Shown here one piece after another: positions 11,352 through 28,349 of a stretch of DNA of 32,878 bases. The translations under genes and the position numbers were made by a program. The notes beneath the pieces are model-generated. The model was given only the letters and a program-made list of their open reading frames with translations, did no database searches and was not told the origin of the DNA. Location of the stretch: contig NW_003126883.1 of the NCBI RefSeq assembly GCF_000003605.2, forward strand, positions 92,022 to 124,899, given 5' to 3'. This stretch comes from Saccoglossus kowalevskii. Lineage: Eukaryota > Hemichordata > Enteropneusta > Harrimaniidae. Numbering within the stretch: position 1 is the first letter of the stretch; each line of letters opens with the position of its first letter.

Positions 11352-11551
11352 TACTGTAAATTCATTTATTTTAGTTGCAATTAAGTTGCTCTGAAAAGAC
11401 ATTTTGGATGTTTTGTATGGAATTTATTTTTACTGCTGATTTTTGACAAGATGAATGTAAAATATAGGAAAAAAGGTATATTCGCTTGATTTTTCTTTCA
11501 CTGAATCATTTCTTCAAGCGAAAATAGCGAAAAATAAAGTGTTTTACAGTA
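11352..11551. mobile_element. 200-bp foldback element with TACTGTAAA termini
   Basis: The left end reads TACTGTAAATTCATTTATTT and the right end, reverse-complemented, TACTGTAAAACACTTTATTT, with ATTCGCTT/AAGCGAAAATAGCG blocks inside. This matches my memory of a widespread class of marine-invertebrate palindromic elements with TACTGTAAAT ends and internal 'TTCGC' boxes. There is no coding capacity. It lies about 400 bp past the DHRS7 stop. Confidence 0.55.
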
Positions 11552-11959
11552 GATGATTTCAGATACACTGGATAGCCCTAATAATGTACCGTATTTGTCT
11601 ATCCAAATCCAATATAGGTACATGTGTTGCTTAGCCCAACCAAAATAAATAATGTTTTTGGTCAGTGTGCACACCACCAAAAAAAAGTCTGATCGATCTT
11701 CATTTACATCGTCCCTGCAGAGCACCCTTAAACTTGTAAAATTTGTGCGTGGATATATTTTTAATGATCACCTCACTACCCCATTTTTGAAAAAACAATT
11801 TTGCCAGATTTTTGTGAGGCCTTATTGTATTTTTAAATATTTCAAAGACACTCAATATTTTTGTAATACATTGTTATTCAGATAAATAAATAATGAATTT
11901 CAAGTCTTGAGGTCGTCTTGTGTCTGTTCATTTTTAGTATAAATTTATAACAGTATATT

Positions 11960-12440
11960 AAAAGGAGCATTAACAGAATTCATAGGGAAATAATTCTAAA
12001 TGAAGAACGACCTGAATATTAAAGAAAACCTGTGACAGAATGACTTTTTCAATATAGAAACAAAAACAACTATAGCACAACTTTAAAATACATAAAATTA
12101 AAACAGAATTATGAATATTTCCAGACATGGAAGGAACAAGTAATTAACTGTTGTAATGATGGGACTTAAACAAGAACTTAATTAAAAATTTCAATCTAGG
12201 AAAATTACTGTCATTACTTCAAGTACGAAATACAACTCTAGTAACTGAACTTGGAAGAAGGAGAAAACTTAAAATTGAAGCTAAAAACAAACTATGCAGA
12301 AAATGTGAAACTAATGAAGTTGAGGAGGAAGTACATTTTGTTTTACAATGTAAAATTTTATCACATTGAAAGACAAGAGACTGTTGCAGGAATGTGGAAT
12401 AAATATAATTAACCATATTCAAGAACTGATTTTACAAGTG
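11960..12440 (+). mobile_element. LINE C-terminal fragment, frameshifted
   Basis: From 12160 the plus strand reads GKLLSLLQVRNTTLV, then a CRKCETNEVEEEVHFVLQC zinc-knuckle-like block, and a TGA at 12367-12369. The downstream continuation (KDKRLLQECGINIINHI) is one frame over. Upstream, EYFQTWKEQVINC is also out of frame. The C-x2-C...H-F-x-L-x-C layout matches the other two LINE 3' ends at 1.2 and 3.55 kb, but at low identity, so this is a third independent old insertion. At least two frameshifts; inactive. Confidence 0.65.
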
Positions 12441-12550
12441 CCTGTAATATTTTCTCAAGATTTGAACAAAAATGGCCGATTGGCAGCCATTTTGTTTTTA
12501 TTCATGTGCATGCTGATTCCTCAGTAATATATCGCCTGATTTAGTTGACA

Positions 12551-12678
12551 NNNNNNNNNNNNNNNNNNNNNNNNNNNNNNNNNNNNNNNNNNNNNNNNNN
12601 NNNNNNNNNNNNNNNNNNNNNNNNNNNNNNNNNNNNNNNNNNNNNNNNNNNNNNNNNNNNNNNNNNNNNNNNNNNNNN
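12551..12678. other. Assembly gap (128 N)
   Basis: All bases are N. Real gap length is unknown. It lies between a LINE fragment and a foldback element, so collapsed repeats are a likely cause. Confidence 0.99.
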
Positions 12679-12865
12679 TACATGTGACTTTTATTGAGCA
12701 TCGGCTATCAGCAAAAACACTGGGACTGCATTATCATTGCTTGTTAGCAAATATATTCTGTCATTTTTGGTAAAAAATAATATCAAACTACCAGCCCAAT
12801 TTCTTTGATGACTTGGTAGGTATCTTGCATGGACATTTGTCAGTCATCATCGGGCTGTACACTTA

Positions 12866-13050
12866 CTCTTTTCACCACCACTTTCTCACCCAAATTATTC
12901 TGCACATTTTAAATTCTTAAATAATTATGGAGATGAAGCCTAATTTTGGAGCCAACAGACAAAATTTAAGTCAGTTTTCAGTTTTACTCAAAAAACTTGG
13001 CTATTTTTGGAAAGTGCAGATTATAAACAGAACTAAGGGTGAAAAGGTTT
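12866..13050. mobile_element. Longer relative of the TTAA foldback element
   Basis: The left end CTCTTTTCACCACCA (12866-12880) pairs with GGGTGAAAAGGTTTA at the right end. Read on the minus strand, the right end gives CCTTTTCACCC, then AGTTCTG and CTGCACTTTCC, matching the left part of the 5627-5709 element. The shorter element therefore looks like an internally deleted relative in the opposite orientation. Flanking TTAA is decayed (TTAC, TTTA). Confidence 0.55.
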
Positions 13051-13720
13051 AGCAATGATTAAAATCAAACCAACAATATTTTTCTGAATAAGCATAAGAA
13101 CTAACCAAGATTATACACCAAAACTGAGAAGGTACATGATCACTATGCTAACTATTAAAGGCAGAACAACAGTCTAAATTATTTTTACAATTCCTCCCTA
13201 AATGGACCTGAATAATCATGAATGCTGATTAAAAGTACTAAAGTTAAAAAGACATCCTTATACTGAACAACAAGTTGTGCTTTCCTGCTTTAAGAGGCAC
13301 TGACCCGTTACAATGTTACATTATTACTAAATGCACAGTCCTTATAGTATCCCCTTATTTTGAACCATATTTGCCCTTATGAAACAAAATCATGACTCAT
13401 TTCAGAGAAACAAGTCATGTACGAGAGATAGAGAAAGGTAGATATACCCAACCCAAAACACCTTTAAAAACAGAATCTGAAATCAATGTTTCCAAAACAA
13501 AACTGAAAATGAATAACATTTCATCATGATACCAAACCGAAAGACATAAGTAATTAAATAATATCAGTAATCCTAAAAAGTTAAAAAGTAATGTTTAGAT
13601 ATTTTAAATATATTACAAGTTCAAGAAAAGACATAAGCCAAGCTGGTAAATATTTATACAAAATATTTGAATTCAGAAATAACAATGACTGACATTTTAA
13701 TTTAGTATCTATATGTATTG
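13051..13720. other. Region 3' of the TRIM gene, no gene recognised
   Basis: AT-rich sequence without recognisable coding similarity; part of it is probably TRIM 3' UTR or beyond. A minus-strand open frame at 13581-14027 overlaps the TRIM C-terminus in another frame and shows nothing familiar. Confidence 0.4.
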
Positions 13721-13722
13721 TA

Positions 13723-13728
13723 TTTATT
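13723..13728 (-). terminator. Candidate TRIM polyadenylation signal
   Basis: On the minus strand this reads AATAAA, about 193 bases after the stop codon of the TRIM gene. A second AATAAA occurs near 13778. Position is plausible; usage is not shown. Confidence 0.35.
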
Positions 13729-13920
13729 ACTAACAGTTCATTGCTGTCAATGGAAACTATTTTAAAGGATGCAATAAATTTATTAGTATTATTATGTGAA
13801 CCGAAAACAATAACAGACTGTAAATGTGTTCTTTTGATGTGTTCTTTCATGTATGGCAAATAGAATTCCATTTTAACTTCTGGGAGTTGTACGCTGCTGT
13901 GGTACACTATAGCATGATCC

Positions 13921-16089
13921 TTATGCTCTTCGACCTGTGTTGCATAATTTGTACTTTTTACACCATTCAGTATTTGGCGAAAATACTTTAACAAAATTTG
14001 TGCTATCAGTGACAACCACCTCATCATGAGTTGTAGTTGCTACACCGATAGGGAAGGACAAAGCATCTCTACCACTCGATACATTCCTTATGAAATCACC
14101 TTCACTTGAGAACATCTGGACTCTATGTCCGCTTGTGTCACATACGTAGATATTATCGTTCTTATCAGTGGCCACCCCGAATGGGTATTGGAACTGGTCA
14201 TCTGGACAACCCCTGAATGTGAACATGGGGGCACCCTCAGGTGTAAGAGTGTGAATACAATCAAAATCTGATACAATCAAGTTACCTTTGTTATTAATGG
14301 CTATGAAACGTGGGTCTTCAAATTGGCCTATTGATGTGATGTAATCACACCCTTGAACATCGTATAGTCTTATGCATTTTGAACCTCTGTCAACCACATG
14401 TACAATACCAGTATTATGATTGATAGCAATACCACATGGGTGGTTTAACACTTTATTCTGTAAACCTTGTATTTCACGACCGAATTTGTTACATACGATC
14501 ACTCGCTTTTCACCTATTCCATGTGTGAAGAAATATCTATCGTCCAATGACACTGCTACGTCCATGGGACTGATTTTTTGCTCAGCTCTGCGGAGACTAC
14601 CAAATGACAAGTAGGACTGAGACTTTACTGGAAAGCTGAACTCTGGTTTACCGAACTGATTGATAATTTGGACTCTGTTGTTCCTGTAGTCCGCAACTAC
14701 AATTTTGTTTTGAGTAGTAACCTGTACTCCAAATGGGTAATCAAACATCCCAGGTTCATTACCTGGTCCCCCAAGTAATTTAGTTAAAGTCATTGGTGGG
14801 TGTACACCACATGTACCTGTCTGTGTTGCAGTTGTATGACTGTTACAATAAATTGGTCTTTCAACAATATGCTGGTCTTGTACCTTTGCTACGTCATTTG
14901 GCTTCTGATCTTTTGGGAAAGCATCATCGTTTTTGCACATAACCTCTTCACACGGTTGTTCTGTTATGATGCAGTCCTGGTTTAAACCAGACGAACCAGC
15001 TGGTCTACAAACAGTTGATTTAACAGTAAGAGTTCCCAACGATCCTTGCAGTATGATATTACTGGGATAAAATAGCGGAAGTGAGTTATCAGCAACCTTT
15101 TCCTCCAAAGTTGTATTAAGTGACATCAGAATCTCCAGCCGATTCATTGTTTCTTTGCTTGTGTTCATCAGCTGTGCAGAGCTGCTATATTGTAATAAAT
15201 TGTCTACGAATGCTACTGTACTCAACAATAGTTCTTCATTTATGTTGTACTGCTGTATCTCTCTGTTGATCGCTTCTTTTATTCCATTATACTCCAAATT
15301 TATTTTTCTCAGGTGACTTCTCTCTTCCTGTTTTAATATTTTAATCAATTTCTCAATGGTTTCCTGAGTATGTTTCTTTACATGTTGTTCTCGTAGCTTC
15401 AGCTGATTTTCTAATTCTTTAGATAGCTTTGCTGCACTTGTTCTGCTTTGTTGGATTTCCCTATGTTTCGCTTTCAAGAGTTTGAGGTGATTTGTTGTCA
15501 CCTTAGAGAATTGATCTGCAGCTCCATGTAGGTCAACGACTTCATGACCTTTGTGCTCTGACCTCAAACATAACATACATATCGCCACTTGGCATGATTC
15601 ACAATAAAGTTCAAAGGGCTTCTCTCCATGAGCAGTACAGTGGAGTGTAGGCAATGTTATCGATTTTGCTTGTTGGAACTCAACAACACTGACACTACGA
15701 TGATGCTGACTCACCGGCATTTTATTATGGACTTTGGTACACGTTGTACACAAATCCAAAGCACAGTCTATGCACCTATGTGTAGTTGGGTTTTCTTGAC
15801 AACCATGGCATGTTCCATGACTTTGCTTTCTTTCTTGTTCTTCAACAATGGATATGACAGCGTTTATTACCATACTTGGTGGGAGTTGTTGAATATTACT
15901 CACAGTATTATGACATTGTCTACAGTTGGGACACTCCAGTCTGCCATGTTTGTCTGTCCATTCCACCAGACACTGCTCACAGAACGAATGTTGGCATGGT
16001 AACAGTTTGGGTTGTTTATACCGCTCGAAACAAACTGGACATGTCAGTAGGTCTTCATTGATCCTGTCAACTGATAATTTGGCTGCCAT
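13921..16089 (-). CDS. Intronless TRIM protein: RING, two B-boxes, coiled coil, six NHL repeats
   Basis: A single uninterrupted frame of 722 aa. The RING finger has C17, C20, C32, H34, C37, C40, C53 and C56, all zinc ligands intact, which suggests an active E3 ubiquitin ligase. B-box 1 spans about 94-130 and B-box 2 has C151, H154, C163, C166, C171, C174, H179, H182. A coiled coil (about 190-340) should drive dimerisation. A poorly conserved linker of about 100 residues replaces the filamin domain found in TRIM2/TRIM3/TRIM71. NHL blades begin near 449, 508, 548, 591, 635 and 679 (YPFGV, HPCGIAI, YPFGVAT, FPIGVAT), a full six-bladed propeller likely used for RNA or protein binding. The start ATG is the first in frame and directly precedes the RING. 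Lack of introns fits lineage-specific TRIM-NHL expansions or a retrogene; no orthologue can be named. Confidence 0.92.
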   Translation of the reverse strand: MAAKLSVDRINEDLLTCPVCFERYKQPKLLPCQHSFCEQCLVEWTDKHGRLECPNCRQCHNTVSNIQQLPPSMVINAVISIVEEQERKQSHGTCHGCQENPTTHRCIDCALDLCTTCTKVHNKMPVSQHHRSVSVVEFQQAKSITLPTLHCTAHGEKPFELYCESCQVAICMLCLRSEHKGHEVVDLHGAADQFSKVTTNHLKLLKAKHREIQQSRTSAAKLSKELENQLKLREQHVKKHTQETIEKLIKILKQEERSHLRKINLEYNGIKEAINREIQQYNINEELLLSTVAFVDNLLQYSSSAQLMNTSKETMNRLEILMSLNTTLEEKVADNSLPLFYPSNIILQGSLGTLTVKSTVCRPAGSSGLNQDCIITEQPCEEVMCKNDDAFPKDQKPNDVAKVQDQHIVERPIYCNSHTTATQTGTCGVHPPMTLTKLLGGPGNEPGMFDYPFGVQVTTQNKIVVADYRNNRVQIINQFGKPEFSFPVKSQSYLSFGSLRRAEQKISPMDVAVSLDDRYFFTHGIGEKRVIVCNKFGREIQGLQNKVLNHPCGIAINHNTGIVHVVDRGSKCIRLYDVQGCDYITSIGQFEDPRFIAINNKGNLIVSDFDCIHTLTPEGAPMFTFRGCPDDQFQYPFGVATDKNDNIYVCDTSGHRVQMFSSEGDFIRNVSSGRDALSFPIGVATTTHDEVVVTDSTNFVKVFSPNTEWCKKYKLCNTGRRA

Positions 16090-16200
16090 GTTCGCAACAG
16101 AACTTTACAAAAAACAAAACAGATCACGTCTCAGTCAACACCGCCATTTAGTGTACAGGAAAGAGCTGTGTGACGTATATAATTTCAGTGATAATCTGTA
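16090..16200 (-). promoter_or_regulatory. Likely TRIM promoter/5' UTR
   Basis: The 110 bases upstream of the TRIM ATG contain, on the minus strand, ATGGCGG (16142-16149 region), a YY1-like core also seen near other gene starts here, and a TGACGTAT/TATATAA stretch at about 16171-16181. Placement is inferred only from position and motifs. Confidence 0.35.
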
Positions 16201-17753
16201 CAGGGCTTATATTCTGTAGAGGGCGCTATAACTGGCTTATTATTGGTTTTGAGAATTATTCGGAGAGTCACTGTTAGCAAAGATAGGTTGCAACTTTGCA
16301 AAACATTTTTTTCGTATCATTATTTGTTGTTTGTATTCCATCTTCGTTGTTATGAACTGATGGGAAACACTCTTTCTATGGATGTAACAAAGTAGTTATT
16401 ATTATTACTATTATTATTACAAGACACTTCGCGGTGGGTGTCTTTTGCGATCAGTGATATTTAATTTATTAAATATTTGCTCACAATTTTATAAACTAGC
16501 TTGCCTATTCACACCACCAATAAGTGTCACAGCATTTCAGTTAGTTTTTAACTGATCCAAAATCACTCCCGATAATTTTTTTATTTTGTATACTATGATC
16601 GCATTTTTATGAAGTTTTGATAATTTTAATGTGTGTACATATTTTAATACATACATGTACACTCACAAAAATAAAATAAAATATGCTCCCTGTGATGAAA
16701 CCGTTAAAATGGTCCCTGAGTAAGGACTAAACATTCTAGAAAAAGACAGTTTGAGACGAAAGTGTAGAAGTAATCTGGTCCTCAGAAGGAATAGACATCT
16801 TGTCAACAGAATTTCTAGCAATGGTTATTTGGATGACCTAAATTATTGCTACTAATTTACATGTCAAACAGTTTAGAACTAGTCACTTGGGGCTCTAGGA
16901 TCCCCTATGTTGCCTATTTGTTTGCATCTTAGGATGCTTATTCCAAACAAACTTAGATAGTTATGCCCATTGAGTTTATTCGATACTCTAATATAAATTG
17001 TTGGTATAGCATGACTGATCATAGTAAAATTTAACAAGCCATGCATGGTACAGTCCCTGTTAGTTATCAAATTTAAGATAAACGGTTTTGTTTTTAGTTT
17101 GAACATAAACATGTCAGAGATATGAATCCAGAAGTTGATGCTTGATTATGATGATTTTTTAACATTAAAATGATTGACATTCAGTCATCTTGTATCCGAT
17201 CGTCAAATGAGTACTGGCTCTAGAAACATGTTGATTAAAACAAAATGGCCACCAGTCGGCCATTTTGAATCCAATTTGAAAACAAAATGACATGCATCAG
17301 AGACCCATAATGTATGTAACCAAGTTTTAACAAAATTCATCGGTTCCAGAATACCAGAAATGCTTGATTTTTGATGATTTTTAGCGCAAAAAATGGCAAC
17401 CATTTGGTCATTTTGAATCAGCTCATCAGACCAATACATACCTCAATATATCTGTATATCTATGACATGATGTATAATTAATATATAAAATTTGAACATA
17501 ATCAGTCGAAGCATGTCAGAGATAATGCATGCACAGGTCAGTCGATAAGTAAAAATTACCCAGGCATGTAATACTTGTATAAAAACGTAAAAAGCTATTT
17601 TTCTACCTCTGCTATCCCAGACACCTTTGGCTTAATTCCCAAGTGTGATTAGTAAGCATACAACTCAGAACTAGTCAATATGAAACTTAGCTAATGCCCC
17701 AATTTTAAAACACAGACACGAACTACTGGCATTGCAAAAATTGGTTCAACCCT
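16201..17753. other. Intergenic between TRIM and PCNX4, no gene recognised
   Basis: AT-rich with no supported coding frame. An AAAATGGCC/GGCCATTTT inverted pair at 17242-17266 lies in a stretch (about 17200-17420) in which ATGGC.A..CATTTTGAATC is repeated, typical of dispersed repeats rather than genes. Confidence 0.4.
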
Positions 17754-18157
17754 AAAACTATACATATACCACAATGATTATTAAATACCAAGGTTTTATT
17801 AATTCAACAGCACTGTAAATGCTGTTTTCATCACAGTTAACAAGGACAGAAACAAAGCATTGAAACCAGACTACATCAGTTCAAATATATACATATAATA
17901 AACAGCTTGCAATTCAAGGCACATCGGCAATATTTACACATGTACTATAATAAATAAAACTATACATATACCACAATGATTATTAAATACCAAGGTTTTA
18001 TTAATTCAACAGCACTGTAAATGCTGTTTTCATCACAGTTAACAAGGACGGAAACAAAGCATTGAAACCAGACTACATCAGTTCAAATATATACATATAA
18101 TAAACAGCTTGCAATTCAAGGCACATCGGCAATATTTACACATGTACTATAATAAAT
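17754..18157. repeat. 202-bp direct tandem duplication, two copies, one mismatch
   Basis: Copy 1 (17754-17955) and copy 2 (17956-18157) match base for base except A at 17848 versus G at 18050. The copies abut directly. Each contains TTTTATT, which on the minus strand is AATAAAA, so a possible distal PCNX4 polyadenylation signal is duplicated. The near-identity indicates a very recent event, or two haplotypes joined in assembly. Confidence 0.93.
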
Positions 18158-18585
18158 TACATTCTCTTCTTACTTAAAATTGTATTATATTTTACAGTAA
18201 AGACACTATATAAATAATATATACATACACACATAGTATATACAGTATACTCAAGGGCATTTACAAATAATAAAGTGAAGTGAAATATTTATAAAAAAGG
18301 TTATTCACAAAATAAACTATATATATGCATAAATATACCGGTATAGTGCTGGCACATCTAAGTAATTTCAATCTTGTATATTTTTGGGGTTTTAGACTGA
18401 AAATTAAATTCACTGTCTTTTGTTAAAATCATTGTTCACTCTTGAATAACAGAAACTCTGTTTAAATGGTGCTGTATTTGAAGAATGACCATGCAGAAAA
18501 GTTTTGATTCCAAATAGGTAAAAGCTATTCTTGTACTATGGGCATAGCTGGGAGCTTGCATAATCAACATCTTGAAAATTTGTCA

Positions 18586-18591
18586 TTTATT
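18586..18591 (-). terminator. Candidate PCNX4 polyadenylation signal
   Basis: Reads AATAAA on the minus strand about 410 bases past the PCNX4 stop. More distal candidates lie in both copies of the 202-bp duplication. Which is used cannot be told from the sequence. Confidence 0.3.
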
Positions 18592-18971
18592 TAGCAATAA
18601 GGCGTAAAACCTCAGTGAGTTTTCCAGAATGCTGATTTCTGCTGACAAGGTAAGATATTATGGTCTGTATAAAATAATATACAAATGTAAATGGTAAATA
18701 TATTTAAATCTAGTTTGGACACAAAAAACTGCCAAGGGAACTTGGAAGGAAAACTGTTTTCTGTCTAAAGACACAAAATAGAAATAAGGAGTGTTTTTAA
18801 AAATGTATATTTTATGTGGATGGTACTAAGATTGATGGAATTGTGTAGCAATTATAAAGATTTTCAATTTTGATGTCACTTTAAAGTTAGCAGTGTATTT
18901 CCAGTGAATAACATTTCAAGAATCAGAACACACATGGTATGTTGGTATGTAACAGTTGAGGCACATGAAAC

Positions 18972-18974
<3 letters not shown>

Positions 18975-19002
<28 letters not shown>
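18975..19002. repeat. (AT)14 microsatellite abutting the PCNX4 stop codon
   Basis: Fourteen uninterrupted AT units. On the minus strand the PCNX4 stop TAA (19004-19002) runs straight into TATATA, so the last base of the stop codon is part of the repeat. Confidence 0.95.
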
Positions 19003-26851
<7,849 letters not shown>

Positions 26852-26886
26852 GATGATGTTTGTTTATTTGTTATCTGTATACTATT

Positions 26887-26901
26887 CTAATAAATCCTCA
26901 T
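26887..26901 (-). promoter_or_regulatory. PCNX4 5' UTR acceptor with minimal upstream ORF
   Basis: On the minus strand a pyrimidine tract and CACAG end at 26902, and the next bases are ATG AGG ATT TAT TAG, a four-codon open frame ending 35 bases before the PCNX4 ATG. If the acceptor is used, this uORF sits right at the exon start. A compatible donor (GAAG/GTAATT) lies at 27704, but pairing is inferred. Confidence 0.35.
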
Positions 26902-28349
26902 CTGTGAAAAGAGGAAAAAAATGCATTATTATTATTATGATGGATGACTAAGATCATTAACTCAAACACTTTTAGTGAGAACACATCATTTAGTTTTAAT
27001 GTCAGTTATATATATTTAGTTTTATAATTTTATTGGCCTTATAATCAACATCATCACTATAGACCTTTTGTACATTCAGTATTTTGAATGTGTTGCCTAG
27101 ATAGTTTGGAGTCATGCCAAACATTCTGAATTAAAATACTACAGAACTTGTAGAGTTGTCCTGGAGACACATGTAACAAATTTCAATTTCAGTCGCCTCA
27201 TATCTACAGATAAGTAACTGACACAGATTCGTGGTCATGAAATTGTGTTCAATTTAGTATTTCTGCTTAAAAGTAAACAAGAAATAAGATGCAATATTAT
27301 ATACGTAAACAATATTATATATTAATAATTAATTAATACATTACACAAGGGACCACATGATGTAGAAAATGGATGATGGAGAAAAACCCATAGCGAAATA
27401 TGCATTAGTATAAAACCACGCATCTAGAGTGGATAGATAATATAGGGAAAACGTCATCGACAAATTAAAGCAGAAATATCAAATGTGTCAACTGAAGACG
27501 AGACTCTTTCCCAGTGGGACCGCACGAACACTATTCGGAACAGCTGAGAGGTGATCACCCGTTTCCAGGTGAACAGAATCAACAACCTTCACTTCCTTGA
27601 TAGACAGACGAGATAAGTTTCATACTCACAGTCGAATGACCTCACAAACGGTCTCTGAGTGCTAACAATTATTCTTAAGAAATCAGCGAAGTCTTAGAAT
27701 TACCTTCTCGTGTATAAAAACTGTACAAAATGGTATGATAGCCCATGATTAGGTTTTCGTCAATGTAACATCTTTGCTCGTCTTGCAAGTATTTCAAAAT
27801 GGCGAGTTTGGACTCATTACATTGCCAGGGAAGTCATCACTTCCATGTATTTTGTGAAGTATTGGCAACTGTTGCATAAAACTATGGCCACTACTACTTC
27901 AACTAGTTTATTAACTGGTAAATTTAAGTTTTGTAAATATAAATTACATTGGAGTGAAACTGATAGGAATATATTAGACAAGTAATAGAAATCAAATACC
28001 CCCTACAATAAAAATGGCATAGGCTGAAGCTCCCACACTACTTTGCGACAAAATGGCGACTTAATGGCGGATGTTTTGATTTTAGAAGACGACAAAACAC
28101 AGACAAATTAATTACATGTAATACTAAATACGGTACCGAATTGTTCGCCTAGTGTATACACGGTATGTTTCGGTTTGATATTTATATTTCGATGAGCTGT
28201 AAAGCTATCCACTATGCCACGGGCAACCAACTTGTAAAATGACCGTGAAATTTTGACTCGAAAGTGGGCTGGGTCTAAAAGTTTGTTGAACTTGAACACT
28301 ACCTGTAAAATTGTGACCTAATGAATTACAAAATATACGAACAGTGATT
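26902..28349. promoter_or_regulatory. Divergent PCNX4/ERMARD-like intergenic region, likely bidirectional promoter
   Basis: No coding frame was recognised. The two flanking genes point away from each other. Toward the ERMARD-like side the region becomes richer in CpG and carries YY1-like ATGGCG cores at 27799-27804, 28053-28058 and 28064-28070. A possible minus-strand 5' UTR donor for PCNX4 at 27704 would put the PCNX4 start site in the same few hundred bases. No TATA box stands out. Confidence 0.45.

Noticed and set aside
12498-12701. Minus-strand frame across the N run
   Set aside because: Most of it is undetermined sequence, so it has no meaning as a protein.
13581-14027. 148-codon minus-strand open frame
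   Set aside because: Overlaps the TRIM C-terminus in another frame and extends into its 3' UTR; no similarity recognised.
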